Shown: in pieces, positions 54,631 to 63,683 of the stretch
How the letters are laid out: each line of letters starts with the position of its first letter
How positions within the stretch are numbered: the stretch's first letter is position 1
NCBI GenBank assembly: GCA_049790315.1
Contig: JBAQYV010000059.1
Location: 1-64,000 of the forward strand
Length of the DNA: 64,000 nt
Direction: 5' to 3'
Origin: DASPOJ01 sp049790315
GTDB lineage: Bacteria > Acidobacteriota > Terriglobia > Acidiferrales > UBA7541
Translations under genes and position numbers: made by a program
Notes under the pieces: model-generated
What the model was told of the DNA's origin: nothing
What the model saw: only the letters and a program-made list of their open reading frames with translations
Databases searched by the model: none

Positions 54631-56421
54631 CTATTTCTTGCGCTTCGGCTGAGCCGGTGGACGCGCCGCCGCTCCAGGCTTCGGCCGCAGCGCCGCCAGA
54701 AATTTATCGAGCGGCAACGTATTGATGACATCTTTCTTCTCGAGCCAACCGCGCCGGGCCATCGAAACGCCGTAATGCATCGCCCCAAGCCCGCGCGTCG
54801 AATGCGCATCCGTCGAGATTACGACCCGCACGCCCCGCTCCTTGGCCATTCGTAAATACACGTCCTTCAAATCGAGCCGCTCCGGCGCCGCGTTGCATTC
54901 CACCACCACGCTCTGGCGTTTCGCCGCTTCCAGAATTTTGTCGAAATCATATTCAAACGCGTCGCGCCGCAGCAGTAAACGGCCGGTTGGATGAGCGATG
55001 ATCTGCGTGTACGGATTCTCGATCGCCGCGAGCATTCGATCGGTCATCGCCGCGCGCTCCATATTCATGTAGGAGTGCACGGAAGCCACGACCACATCCA
55101 GTTGCGCCAGCACATCGTTGGAAAGATCGAGAGTCCCATCCTTGCGAATATCCACTTCGATTCCCGCGAGCAACCGGATTCCGTCCACACGATTGTTCGC
55201 GTCATGTATCTTTCTGATTTGCTCCAGCGTGCGCCGCTCATCCATTCCATTCGCCACGGTCACGGCCTGGCTGTGATCAGTCAGCGCGATGTATTCATAG
55301 CCGAGCGCGTGCGCGGCGCCGCCCATTTCTTCAATCGAATTTGTGCCATCGCTTGCTGTCGTGTGCATCTGCAAATCGCCGCGCATATCGGCAAGCTCGA
55401 TCAGCTTTGGCAAACGGTGTTCCGCCGCCGCGTCGATCTCGCCGGTGTTCTCGCGCATCTCCGGCGGGATCCAATCGAGCTTCAGCTTCGCGTACACTTC
55501 CTCTTCCGTCGCACCCGCCACGCGGCGCTCGCCTTCCAGCGTAGCCAGCGCGTATTCGTTCAGCGTGTAGCCCATCTTGTTCGCGCGGCCGCGCAGCGTG
55601 ACGTTGTGTTCCTTCGATCCCGTAAAATAAATCATCGCCGCGCCGAAATTGTTCTTTTCGAGCAGCCGCACGTCCACCTGCATTCCGCTCGTCAGCCGCA
55701 TGCTCACTTTATTTTCTCCGCGCGCCAACGTCTCCTCGATTCCCGGGAATTTCAGTATGTGATCTTCGGCGGCGTCGATATTCTTCCGCGAATACTGCCC
55801 CTTCGCGAAAGTTACCAGCAGATCGAGATCGCCCACCGTCTCTCGCGCGCGCCGCAGTGAACCAGCCGCCGTCACGGATTCCACCTTCGCGCCAAGCTGA
55901 CCAATATATTCAATCAGCTTGTCCGCCGCGGCCTGCGCCTGGTTAATCAGAAACCGCCCGGAAGCGCGCTTGAACACTTCTACGGCCTTCAGAATATTCT
56001 GCTCGCTCTTCTCTCCGAAGCCGGCAAGATCGCGCAGCTTGCCCGATCGCGCCAGTTGCTCCATCTGTTCGACGGTCCCGGTCTTAAAGTTTTTCCAGAG
56101 CAGCGCGACTTTCTTTGGACCCAGCGATTGCAGCGTCAGCAAATCGAGAATCGTCGGAGGATATTTCTTCAGCAGTTTCTTGCGCAGCGAATAATCGCCC
56201 GTCTTCAGAATTTCCTGAATGTGTTCGGCCATGCGTTCGCCGATGCCTGGCAGCTCCTGAAGTCGTTTGGGATTGGCGGCCAGCTCCACGACGGATTCGT
56301 GCAGAGAATCCAGCAACTCGGCCACTCGCTCGTAACTGCGGTATCGCCCGATGATCGCGCCGTCGATTTCGAGCAGGCTGGCGGTTTCGCGCAATATTCG
56401 GGCGACGTCGCGATTTTCCAT
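54631..56421 (-). CDS. polX: PolX-type DNA polymerase/3'-5' exonuclease (PHP domain)
   Basis: This 596-residue protein has the Pol beta-like half first: NRDVARILRETASLLEIDG, two HhH segments (ELPGIGERMAEHIQEIL, SLGPKKVALLWKNF), and the nucleotidyltransferase GSLRRARETVGDLDLLV with catalytic Asp residues. The C-terminal PHP domain begins DLQMHTTASDGTNSIEEM and contains ALTDHSQAVTVANG, AGIEVDIRKDG, HPTGRLLL and STDAHSTRGLG, which supply metal-binding His and Asp residues. It is a short-patch repair enzyme. It is followed upstream by the DHS-like gene, ten bases away. Confidence 0.94.
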   Translation of the reverse strand: MENRDVARILRETASLLEIDGAIIGRYRSYERVAELLDSLHESVVELAANPKRLQELPGIGERMAEHIQEILKTGDYSLRKKLLKKYPPTILDLLTLQSLGPKKVALLWKNFKTGTVEQMEQLARSGKLRDLAGFGEKSEQNILKAVEVFKRASGRFLINQAQAAADKLIEYIGQLGAKVESVTAAGSLRRARETVGDLDLLVTFAKGQYSRKNIDAAEDHILKFPGIEETLARGENKVSMRLTSGMQVDVRLLEKNNFGAAMIYFTGSKEHNVTLRGRANKMGYTLNEYALATLEGERRVAGATEEEVYAKLKLDWIPPEMRENTGEIDAAAEHRLPKLIELADMRGDLQMHTTASDGTNSIEEMGGAAHALGYEYIALTDHSQAVTVANGMDERRTLEQIRKIHDANNRVDGIRLLAGIEVDIRKDGTLDLSNDVLAQLDVVVASVHSYMNMERAAMTDRMLAAIENPYTQIIAHPTGRLLLRRDAFEYDFDKILEAAKRQSVVVECNAAPERLDLKDVYLRMAKERGVRVVISTDAHSTRGLGAMHYGVSMARRGWLEKKDVINTLPLDKFLAALRPKPGAAARPPAQPKRKK

Positions 56422-56431
56422 GGGAGTGGGA

Positions 56432-57406
56432 TTACTGGCCCAAAATGTGGGCGAACATCAGCGGCGCGATAATGGAAGCGTCGGATTCAATTACAAAGCG
56501 CGGCGTATCGATTTCGAGTTTGCCCCACGTAATCTTCTCGTTGGGCACTGCGCCGCTGTAAGAACCATAAGATGTCGTGCTGTCGGAAATCTGGCAGAAA
56601 TAGCCCCACTTGCGCACCGGTTCGCGCAAATCCTGCTCGATCAACGGCACAACGCATATCGGAAAATCCCCGGCGATTCCGCCGCCGATTTGGAAAAAGC
56701 CGATCGAACTTTTCGCGGTCGTCGCTCGATACCAGTCGATCAGCGCCGCCATCTGCTCCACTCCCGCCTTCACAACGCCGAAACCCGACAGGTCGCCGCG
56801 AATCACGTTGGCCACGAAAATATTCCCGAGCGTCGAATCCTCCCAGCCAGGTGTGAAAATCGGCAGATTGCGCTCGCACGCGGCGATGATCCAGGAATCT
56901 TTCGGATCGATCTGAAAATATTCTTTGATCATGCCGCTGCGAATCAATTCATACATATACTCGTACGGAAAATATCGCTTCCCCTCTTTGTCCGCGCGCT
57001 GCCAAAGCTTCAGCACCTGGCGCTCGATGCGCCGCATGGCTTCTTCTTCCGGAATACAGGTGTCCGTTACGCGATTCATGCCGCGCTCGCGCAGCGCCAC
57101 TTCTTCCGCGTCGCTCAAATTGCGATAGTTCGGTACGCGCTTGTAATAATCGTGCGCGACCAAATTGAAAATGTCTTCTTCGAGGTTCGCGCCCGTGGTG
57201 CAAATCGCGTGCAGTTTTTCCTGGCGGATCATTTCCGCGAGTGAGAGGCCGAGTTCGGCCGTGCTCATCGCGCCGGCCATCGCGAGAAACATTTTACCGC
57301 CCGACGCCAGATGCGCTGTGTACGCGTGCGCGGCTTCGCGAACCACGGCCGCGTTGAAATGCCGAAAGTTATGATCGACGAATTGGCGGATGCTCATGCG
57401 CTCCAT
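56432..57406 (-). CDS. Deoxyhypusine-synthase-like protein
   Basis: This 324-residue protein has the DHS fold: FLAMAGAMSTAELGLSLAEMI, CTTGANLEEDIFNLV, ERNLPIFTPGWEDSTLGNIF and C-terminal ITWGKLEID. Lys296 in ITWGK corresponds to the imine-forming Lys of eukaryotic DHS, but the usual GGGxxKHH loop is GGGIAGDF (241-248), so the conserved His is absent. Bacteria lack eIF5A, so deoxyhypusine formation is not the role. Some bacterial relatives are reported to make homospermidine, so polyamine aminobutyl transfer is a reasonable guess. It is co-directional with polX, ten bases upstream of it. Confidence 0.88.
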   Translation of the reverse strand: MERMSIRQFVDHNFRHFNAAVVREAAHAYTAHLASGGKMFLAMAGAMSTAELGLSLAEMIRQEKLHAICTTGANLEEDIFNLVAHDYYKRVPNYRNLSDAEEVALRERGMNRVTDTCIPEEEAMRRIERQVLKLWQRADKEGKRYFPYEYMYELIRSGMIKEYFQIDPKDSWIIAACERNLPIFTPGWEDSTLGNIFVANVIRGDLSGFGVVKAGVEQMAALIDWYRATTAKSSIGFFQIGGGIAGDFPICVVPLIEQDLREPVRKWGYFCQISDSTTSYGSYSGAVPNEKITWGKLEIDTPRFVIESDASIIAPLMFAHILGQ

Positions 57407-57524
57407 CTTCGCACCGGAAGATTTTCAGCGGTGCGCTTTGCAGGCATCGTATTCCAGCCGCGCGCATGTTTCAAGAAGAACGGAGAATTAAATTTGTCAC
57501 GCGCGCGGAACGCTCCGGGCAAGT

Positions 57525-58085
57525 TCACGCTTCGTGCGCGCGGCCGCGCTTCGCAACGAAGCGAAGATAGTAAAGAATGCCGGTCACGGTCTTTGCATCT
57601 CGCACCGCGCCGCGGCGAATCATGCCGAGCACCTGCTTTTGCGAGAATCGCCGCGCGACGATGTGTTCGTCCTCTTCCGGATGCGCTGCTCCCGCCGTCA
57701 AACCTTTCGCCGCGAATATGGCCATCGTCTCCGTCAGAAAGCCCGGCGTCGGAATAATCTCCAGCAACAGGCGGACTCGCCGCGCCGTGTACCCGGTTTC
57801 TTCAAGAAGTTCGCGTCGCGCGCCAGATAATGGCGATTCGCCCGGTTCCCTGCTGCCCGCTACCAGTTCCCAAAGAGATTCGCCCGCGGCGTACCGAAAC
57901 TGCCGGACCAGAAGTACGTCGCCATTCGGAAATACCGGCATCACTACAACAGAACCGCGATGCGTCACGATTTCGCGCGTTGCGCGCAAACCGTCCGGCT
58001 CGACGATTTCATCTCGTCGCACACTAAACACGCTCCCCTTGAACACAGTTTTGCTGCGAATGAGCTTCGCGCGCTTCTGCGCCAT
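57525..58085 (-). CDS. ADP-ribose-pyrophosphatase-like Nudix hydrolase
   Basis: This 186-residue protein starts MAQKRAKLIRSKTVFKGSVFSVRRDEI at ATG 58085, with GGGAGAAAA upstream; a far longer open frame to 58970 is a shadow of the LytTR gene. VRQFRYAAGESLWELVAGSREPGESPLSGARRELLEETGY contains the full Nudix box. VFKGSVFSVRRDE and PTPGFLTETM are typical of ADP-ribose pyrophosphatases, which clear ADP-ribose and related sugar nucleotides. It is divergent from the LytTR regulator gene. Confidence 0.88.
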   Translation of the reverse strand: MAQKRAKLIRSKTVFKGSVFSVRRDEIVEPDGLRATREIVTHRGSVVVMPVFPNGDVLLVRQFRYAAGESLWELVAGSREPGESPLSGARRELLEETGYTARRVRLLLEIIPTPGFLTETMAIFAAKGLTAGAAHPEEDEHIVARRFSQKQVLGMIRRGAVRDAKTVTGILYYLRFVAKRGRAHEA

Positions 58086-58229
58086 TTGATTTTCTCCCTC
58101 GTCAGAATGATCGCCGGCAATCATAACAGGGTGAGGTTCGCCTCGCCGCGGCCTCAACCGTGCCGCGCCGCGCCTTGCCGCTCCGCTCCACGTTTGCATA
58201 TACTGGCCGGGCACCGCGTTTCGCGCGCC

Positions 58230-59003
58230 ATGCCCATCAGCACACTGATTGTCGACGACGAAAAGCCCGCCCGCGACGAGCTGGCCTTCCTGCTGAAAAG
58301 TTTTCCCGAACTGCGCTTGATCGGCCAGGGCAAAAATGGCACCGAGGCCGTGGCCATGATTCAGGAGCACGCGCCGGAGCTGGTTTTTCTCGACGTGCAG
58401 ATGCCCGGCCTCGACGGCTTCGGCGTAATAAAAAAACTGATCGACCGCAAAGCGAAACTTCCCCATTTCGTTTTCGCCACCGCCTACGATAACTATGCCG
58501 TGCAGGCTTTTGAAGTGAATGCCGCGGATTACATTCTGAAGCCTTTCGATAAAGCGCGCCTGGCGAAAGCCGTCGCGCGCGTGAAAAAAGCGCTCGAAGC
58601 CGACGCTTCGCCCGTTGCGCAACTCGAACTTCTCGTAAATCAAATTGGCGCCGGCCGCGCGGCGCCCCACATGAAATTGATCGTGAAAACGCAGCAACGC
58701 CTCTTGCTCGTCGATGCCGACGACGTGATTTATGCTTCCATCGCCGACGGCCTGATCACGGTTGTCACAAAGGAAGTCGAGGGCAGCTCCAACTGCCGCA
58801 CGATCGAAGAGCTGCAAACGTCGCTCGATTCGGAGCGCTTCTGGCGCCCGCATCGCTCGTACCTGGTGAACATCAACCACATCAAGGAAGTGGTTCCGTG
58901 GTTCAAGTCCAGCTACATGCTGAAAATGGCCGATCGGCGCAACTCTGAAATCCCCGTCAGTCGCGCACAAACTCGCCGCCTGCGCGAACTCGTGCGCATC
59001 TAG
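58230..59003 (+). CDS. LytTR-family response regulator
   Basis: This 257-residue protein starts MPISTLIVDDEKPARDELAFLL. The receiver domain has the acidic pair DDE near residue 10, phospho-acceptor Asp in LVFLDVQMPGLDG (near 55), and YDNYAVQAFEVNAADYILKPF (Lys near 105). The C-terminal LytTR DNA-binding domain (about 155-257) has DADDVIYASIADGLITVVT, RFWRPHRSYLVNINHIKEV and PVSRAQTRRLRELV. No histidine kinase gene is adjacent, so its partner is encoded elsewhere. Confidence 0.92.
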   Translation: MPISTLIVDDEKPARDELAFLLKSFPELRLIGQGKNGTEAVAMIQEHAPELVFLDVQMPGLDGFGVIKKLIDRKAKLPHFVFATAYDNYAVQAFEVNAADYILKPFDKARLAKAVARVKKALEADASPVAQLELLVNQIGAGRAAPHMKLIVKTQQRLLLVDADDVIYASIADGLITVVTKEVEGSSNCRTIEELQTSLDSERFWRPHRSYLVNINHIKEVVPWFKSSYMLKMADRRNSEIPVSRAQTRRLRELVRI

Positions 59004-59114
59004 CGCTTCGTTTTCTCCCTGACGCCGCGCCCACTTCGAGGATACAATGACGGTGCATGTCCTGTTCGCTCATACTGCGCGCGCACACGCTGGATCTACG
59101 CGGAGACTTCTCGT

Positions 59115-60341
59115 TTGCCCGCCACGCCTAAGCAACGCGTGCTGAGCGGAATGCGCCCGACCGGCCGCTTGCACATCGGCCATTTTTTCGGCGCGCTCGC
59201 TAACTGGATCGAAATGCAATCGAACTACGAATGTTTTTTCTTCGTGGCCGATTGGCACGCGCTCACTTCGGATTACGCCGACACTTCCGGCATCGCGCAA
59301 AATTCGATTGAAATCGCCACCGATTGGCTTGCATCGGGACTCGATCCCGCGAAATGCACGATGTTCGTGCAATCGCAGGTTCCAGAGCACGCCGAGTTGC
59401 AACTTCTGCTCTCTATGGTCACACCGCTCGGCTGGCTCGAACGCGTCCCGACATACAAAGAAGCACTCGACAACGTCAAAGGCAAAGACCTCCATACGTT
59501 CGGCTTCCTCGGTTATCCGGTCTTGCAAGCTGCCGACATCGTGATCTACGACGCCGACCTTGTGCCCGTTGGCGAAGATCAGGTTGCGCACGTGGAGTTG
59601 ACGCGCGAGATCGTCAACACGTTCAACACGTTTTATGGCTTCGACGTGGATTTCGAGCAATGGGAAAAACACGACAAGCGCGGATTGGCGAAAGCCGTTG
59701 GCCACGCCCAATCGATCAGCCGCGAAGTGCTGCGAAAGCAAGTTCTGGAAGAAGGCCTCGTTAACTTCTACAAAAGAATTGGCGAAACGGATCAGCAATT
59801 CGTTCTGATCAAAAAGGTCCTGCGCGAGCCCGACGCAATGCTTACCCAAACCCCGCGCATTCCCGGCACCGACGGCCGCAAAATGTCGAAGTCCTACAAT
59901 AATTTCATTGCTCTCAGCGAAGACGACGATTCCATCCGCAAGAAAATGCGCGGGATGGTCACTGATCCCGCCCGCAAGCTGCGCACCGATCCCGGCAATC
60001 CCGACGTGTGTCCTGTCTTCGACTGGCATAAACTGTTCTCGACGCCCGAAGTGATCCAGCGAATCAGGCGCGATTGCACCACCGCGGCGATCGGTTGCGT
60101 CGATTGCAAGCAAGTAGTCTCTGACGCACTGATAAAATGGATTGAGCCGGTGCGCGAGCGCCGGCGCACATTCGAGTCCAAGCCGGCGGCCGTGCTTGAA
60201 ATTCTGGACGAAGGCTCGAAGAAGGCGCGCGTTGTCGCGAAGGCGACAATGGAGCGCGTGCGCGAAGCGGTCTTCGGCTGGAAAAAGACGCGCGAATCGA
60301 TTGCATCGAACGCGGCAAATCCGTTGAAGGCAGGAAGCTGA
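59115..60341 (+). CDS. trpS: Tryptophanyl-tRNA synthetase
   Basis: This 408-residue class I synthetase starts at TTG 59115 with GGAG eight bases upstream. RVLSGMRPTGRLHIGHFFGAL contains HIGH, and GTDGRKMSKSYNN contains KMSKS. FLGYPVLQAADIVIYDADLVPVGEDQVAHVELTREI is the tryptophan/ATP binding region. The protein is about 70 residues longer than E. coli TrpS, through inserts and a C-terminal extension. It starts the trpS-scpA-scpB-rluB series; the scpA start follows by four bases. Confidence 0.95.
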   Translation: MPATPKQRVLSGMRPTGRLHIGHFFGALANWIEMQSNYECFFFVADWHALTSDYADTSGIAQNSIEIATDWLASGLDPAKCTMFVQSQVPEHAELQLLLSMVTPLGWLERVPTYKEALDNVKGKDLHTFGFLGYPVLQAADIVIYDADLVPVGEDQVAHVELTREIVNTFNTFYGFDVDFEQWEKHDKRGLAKAVGHAQSISREVLRKQVLEEGLVNFYKRIGETDQQFVLIKKVLREPDAMLTQTPRIPGTDGRKMSKSYNNFIALSEDDDSIRKKMRGMVTDPARKLRTDPGNPDVCPVFDWHKLFSTPEVIQRIRRDCTTAAIGCVDCKQVVSDALIKWIEPVRERRRTFESKPAAVLEILDEGSKKARVVAKATMERVREAVFGWKKTRESIASNAANPLKAGS

Positions 60342-60344
60342 CGC

Positions 60345-61121
60345 ATGGCGTCACCTTTAAAAATTCATCTCGCGATTTACGACGGCCCGCTCGATCTGCT
60401 TCTCGATCTGATCAAGAAGCAGGAGCTCGACATCCACAACATTCCCATCTCGCAAATCACGGGACAATATCTCGATTATCTCCACAAACTCGAACAACTC
60501 GACATGGACGTTTCCGCCGAGTTCATCTACATGGCCGCCACGCTGATCTACATCAAATCGAAAATGCTTTTGCCGCCCGATCCCCTGGCCGGACCCGAAG
60601 GCGCTGAAGACCCGCGCGCCGAATTGGTATATCGCCTGGTGGAGCACGAAAAATTCAAGAGCGCCGCGCAGCTTCTCTACCAGAAGCAGCAGATCGAGCA
60701 ACACGTCTGGTCGAAGCCAGACCGCTCGCTGTATGAAGGCGAAGGCACCGAAGCGGAATTAGTCGTCTCGCTTGTGGACCTTGTTAAAGTTTTCCAGCAA
60801 GTCCTCGAGCGCCGGAAAGAAATCACGCGCATCGAGCTGCATCACGAACAGATCACCGTGCCGCAGATGATGGATCTGCTGCGCAAGGAATTGCTTGCCG
60901 ATGAGCAAGGCGTGAGCTTGATTCGCTTTTTCGAGTCCTGCCCTTCGCGGCAAGCAATGATTGTCGCGTTGCTGGCTGTGCTTGAACTTGTACGCTTGCA
61001 AGCGATCGTCCTGGTACAGGAGCAATTGTTCAGCGAGATCCAGATTCGCAAGCACAAATTATTCGATCTGGTATTTTCCGGCGGCGACGCGCTCGGTGAA
61101 ATCGAAAAACAATATGAATAG
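60345..61121 (+). CDS. scpA: Segregation and condensation protein A
   Basis: This 258-residue kleisin begins MASPLKIHLAIYDGPLDLLLDLIKKQELDIHNIPISQITGQYLDYL, the N-terminal SMC-contact region. EFIYMAATLIYIKSKMLLP follows, and FLALLELVRLQ-like helices and VQEQLFSEI near the end form the C-terminal winged helix. With ScpB it bridges the SMC dimer for chromosome condensation. It follows trpS by four bases and precedes scpB by 36. Confidence 0.94.
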   Translation: MASPLKIHLAIYDGPLDLLLDLIKKQELDIHNIPISQITGQYLDYLHKLEQLDMDVSAEFIYMAATLIYIKSKMLLPPDPLAGPEGAEDPRAELVYRLVEHEKFKSAAQLLYQKQQIEQHVWSKPDRSLYEGEGTEAELVVSLVDLVKVFQQVLERRKEITRIELHHEQITVPQMMDLLRKELLADEQGVSLIRFFESCPSRQAMIVALLAVLELVRLQAIVLVQEQLFSEIQIRKHKLFDLVFSGGDALGEIEKQYE

Positions 61122-61157
61122 CCGCGCCTCGCGCACCAAAACAAACTGGAGACTCGC

Positions 61158-61901
61158 ATGACGCCGGCCGAACTCACGGGCGCGCTCGAAGCCATCATTT
61201 ATGCCGCGGACGAACCCGTAACGCTCGAACAATTGGCCGCCGCGATCGGCGAGGAAAAAATCGCCGTGCGCGCACCGCTCGATTTGCTCGTCGCCTCCTA
61301 CGCCGTCGAGGACCGCGGCGTCGAAATTCGCTGCGTCGCCGGCGGCTACAAGTTCTACACCAAACCGCAACATCACGAGGCCGTTCGGCGTTTCATAAAA
61401 GCGCTGCGGCCGCCGCTGCGCCTCACCATGCCCGCGCTCGAAACTTTGGCCGTGATCGCATACAAGCAACCCGCTACGCAACCGGAAGTCCAGGAAATTC
61501 GCGGCGTAAATTGCGCCGGCGTGATCCAGACTCTTCTCGAAAAGCGGCTGATCACCACCGCCGGCAGAAAACACGTTATCGGGCGGCCCATTCTCTACCG
61601 CACCTCCAAAGAATTCATGATGCGCTTCGGCCTTTCCGACCTCGACGAGTTGCCGAGCCTGAAGGAATTCGAGCAGCTCGCGCGCGATGCGCTCGGCTCC
61701 GACGAAGGATTGGCTCCCGCGGAGTTCGAGCCGGGCGCTGAGGCTGCAATTTCCGATTCAGAAACATCCGGTGCGCCGGGAATTTCGGACGCATCAGCGT
61801 CTGAAACGCCGTTCGACTCGTCATCCAAAAATTCGCCCGAGCGCTCTCCCCAGGGTAATGCGTCCGTCGCTGCTCCGTCGGTCGACGAAGAATCACACTA
61901 G
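61158..61901 (+). CDS. scpB: Segregation and condensation protein B
   Basis: This 247-residue protein begins MTPAELTGALEAIIYAADEPVTLEQLAAAIGEEK. The double winged-helix core includes ALETLAVIAYKQPATQPEVQEIRGVNCAGVIQTLLEKRLI and GRPILYRTSKEFMMRFGLSDLDELPSL, the usual ScpB C-terminal block. A Ser/Pro/Ala-rich disordered tail of about 60 residues follows. It completes the SMC-ScpAB complex with the gene just upstream. Confidence 0.94.
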   Translation: MTPAELTGALEAIIYAADEPVTLEQLAAAIGEEKIAVRAPLDLLVASYAVEDRGVEIRCVAGGYKFYTKPQHHEAVRRFIKALRPPLRLTMPALETLAVIAYKQPATQPEVQEIRGVNCAGVIQTLLEKRLITTAGRKHVIGRPILYRTSKEFMMRFGLSDLDELPSLKEFEQLARDALGSDEGLAPAEFEPGAEAAISDSETSGAPGISDASASETPFDSSSKNSPERSPQGNASVAAPSVDEESH

Positions 61902-61919
61902 TTTTCGCGGGTCCACTCA

Positions 61920-63683
61920 ATGCTTCAGCGTCTGCAAAAGATTATTGCGCAAGCCGGAATCGCCTCACGCCGCCACGCGGAGGAATTAATTCGCAGCGGT
62001 CAGGTGCGCGTCAACGGCGCCGTCGTCACCGAACTCGGCTCGAAAGCCGATCCCGATCACGATCGAGTTGAAGTCGCGGGCCGTGTCGCCGAAATTCCCG
62101 ACGCGCCCGTATACATCGTGCTGAACAAACCTCCTCAAGTGGTTTCGACCATGGCCGATCCGGAAGGCCGGCCTACGCTGCGTAATTATCTGCGTGGAAT
62201 GCCGGAGCGCGTTTTTCCCGTTGGCCGCCTCGATTACGCCGCCAGCGGACTTTGTCTGTTGACGAGTGACGGGCAGCTTACTGCTCGCGTCTTGCGCGCC
62301 TCCAGCCGGCTGCGTCAAACGTATTGGATTAAAGTGAAAGGCCGCATCAGCGAAAGCGAAATGCACGAAGCGGGCCGCGCTGCCTCCGCGCACTTCGAGC
62401 CGCTCAAAGGACCATGGGCTCGCCGCTCCGCCGAAAATCCTTGGTACGAAGTTGAACTCACAGGCGCCAGCCGCGACGCCCTAGGCCGCTCGCTCAAGCG
62501 CCAGGATCATCCAATCGAAAAAATGAAGCGCGTAAAACTGGCTACACTGGAATTAGGGCCTGTGCCCGAAGGCCACTACCGTCGTCTCGAACCCGACGAA
62601 GTCGACAAATTTTCGCGCGCCGTTGATCGCGCGCTCGAAGAAAAAAATGAGCCCGCCGTCGCCCCGCCAATTCAACGCCTGCTCGCGATGGCGCAGCAGA
62701 AAACCGCGCCGCCGATCATTCCGGCGCCCGCGGCCCCGCCAAATACACCTTGGCAAAAGGTGCCGCAGAGCCAGCCGCAGGCAACGCCACGGAAGCCATG
62801 GCGCGGACCGCCGAACAATCGGCATGTCGACCGGCCACGCGAGCCTTGGCGCGCGCGCGCAGCAGGAGGTCCTCCGCGACAAAACATGAACGACGTGCCC
62901 AAGCCGCCGCGCCAGCCATGGCCGGGCGCGCCAAAACATCGGCCCGCCTCGCCTGCGAAAGAGGAATGGCGTCCGCGCAAATCCGGCCCGTGGCGTGGGA
63001 ACAAAACGAGCGGCGATTTTCAGCCGCGCGACAATTCCCGGCCGTCAACTCTAAATCAACGGTCGGGGGCGCCAACTCATCGCCCTGACGCTCCCGGAAA
63101 AAACGATTGGCGCGAACGCAAATCCGCCGGCCCGTGGCGCGGAAACAAATCCAGCGGCGCTCCTTCGTCGCCGAGCCAACCGCGGCCTGGCGCGCCAACT
63201 CATCGCCCTGGCGCTTCCGGGAAAAATGATTGGCGCGAGCGCAAGCCCGCTGGTCTGTGGCGTGGAAATAAATCCAGCGGCGCTCGTCATTCGCCCAACC
63301 ATCCGCGACCTGGTGCACCAACTCATCGCTCCGACGCGACGATTCGTCGCCCTGGCGCTTCCGCGAAAAGCGATTGGCGTGAACGCAAGCCCGCTGGTCT
63401 GTGGCGTGGAAATAAATCCAGCGGCGCTCGTCATTCGCCCAACCATCCGCGACCTGGTGCACCAACTCATCGCTCCGACGCGACGATTCATCGCCCCGGC
63501 GCTCCCGCGAAAAACGATTGGCGCGAGCGCAAGCCCGCTGGTCTGTGGCGTGGAAATAAATCCAGCGGCGCGCAACGCCCGCCAAACGATTCTCAACGAC
63601 CGCCGCGTCCGCGAAATCCTAATACCAAACAAAACCGCCGCTCGGACCGCGATCCCCGTCACACTCCGCGAAACTCTCGGTGA
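61920..63683 (+). CDS. RluB-type 23S rRNA pseudouridine synthase with long repeat tail
   Basis: This 587-residue protein begins MLQRLQKIIAQAGIASRRHAEELIRSGQVRVNG, an S4 domain. PVYIVLNKPPQVVSTMADPEGRPTL and FPVGRLDYAASGLCLLTSDG are the RsuA/RluB catalytic blocks, with the nucleophilic Asp at residue 105. The core ends near residue 240. The remaining 340 residues are Pro/Arg/Gly/Asn rich with repeated DWRERK..G.WRGNKSSGA and PRPGAPTHR motifs, basic enough to bind RNA. Related enzymes have shorter tails. Its stop overlaps the next start by four bases (GTGA). Confidence 0.92.
   Translation: MLQRLQKIIAQAGIASRRHAEELIRSGQVRVNGAVVTELGSKADPDHDRVEVAGRVAEIPDAPVYIVLNKPPQVVSTMADPEGRPTLRNYLRGMPERVFPVGRLDYAASGLCLLTSDGQLTARVLRASSRLRQTYWIKVKGRISESEMHEAGRAASAHFEPLKGPWARRSAENPWYEVELTGASRDALGRSLKRQDHPIEKMKRVKLATLELGPVPEGHYRRLEPDEVDKFSRAVDRALEEKNEPAVAPPIQRLLAMAQQKTAPPIIPAPAAPPNTPWQKVPQSQPQATPRKPWRGPPNNRHVDRPREPWRARAAGGPPRQNMNDVPKPPRQPWPGAPKHRPASPAKEEWRPRKSGPWRGNKTSGDFQPRDNSRPSTLNQRSGAPTHRPDAPGKNDWRERKSAGPWRGNKSSGAPSSPSQPRPGAPTHRPGASGKNDWRERKPAGLWRGNKSSGARHSPNHPRPGAPTHRSDATIRRPGASAKSDWRERKPAGLWRGNKSSGARHSPNHPRPGAPTHRSDATIHRPGAPAKNDWRERKPAGLWRGNKSSGAQRPPNDSQRPPRPRNPNTKQNRRSDRDPRHTPRNSR
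63228..63572 (+). repeat. 144-bp tandem repeat inside the RluB-type gene
   Basis: Units begin at 63228, 63372 and 63516 (GATTGGCG...), with a period of 144 bases (48 codons). The first two are nearly identical in DNA, including wobble positions, and the third is partial (to about 63572). Older, more divergent units precede it from about 62965 and 63105. Confidence 0.85.

Noticed and set aside
56432..57406. Idea that the DHS-like protein lacks the catalytic lysine
   Set aside because: The GGGxxKHH Lys is not the imine-forming residue. The equivalent of human Lys329 is in the SWGK motif, which is kept here as ITWGK.
57525..58970. 481-codon minus-strand frame covering both the Nudix and LytTR genes
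   Set aside because: The part above 58085 is the reverse complement of the LytTR regulator coding sequence; only the Nudix part has a Shine-Dalgarno and family motifs.
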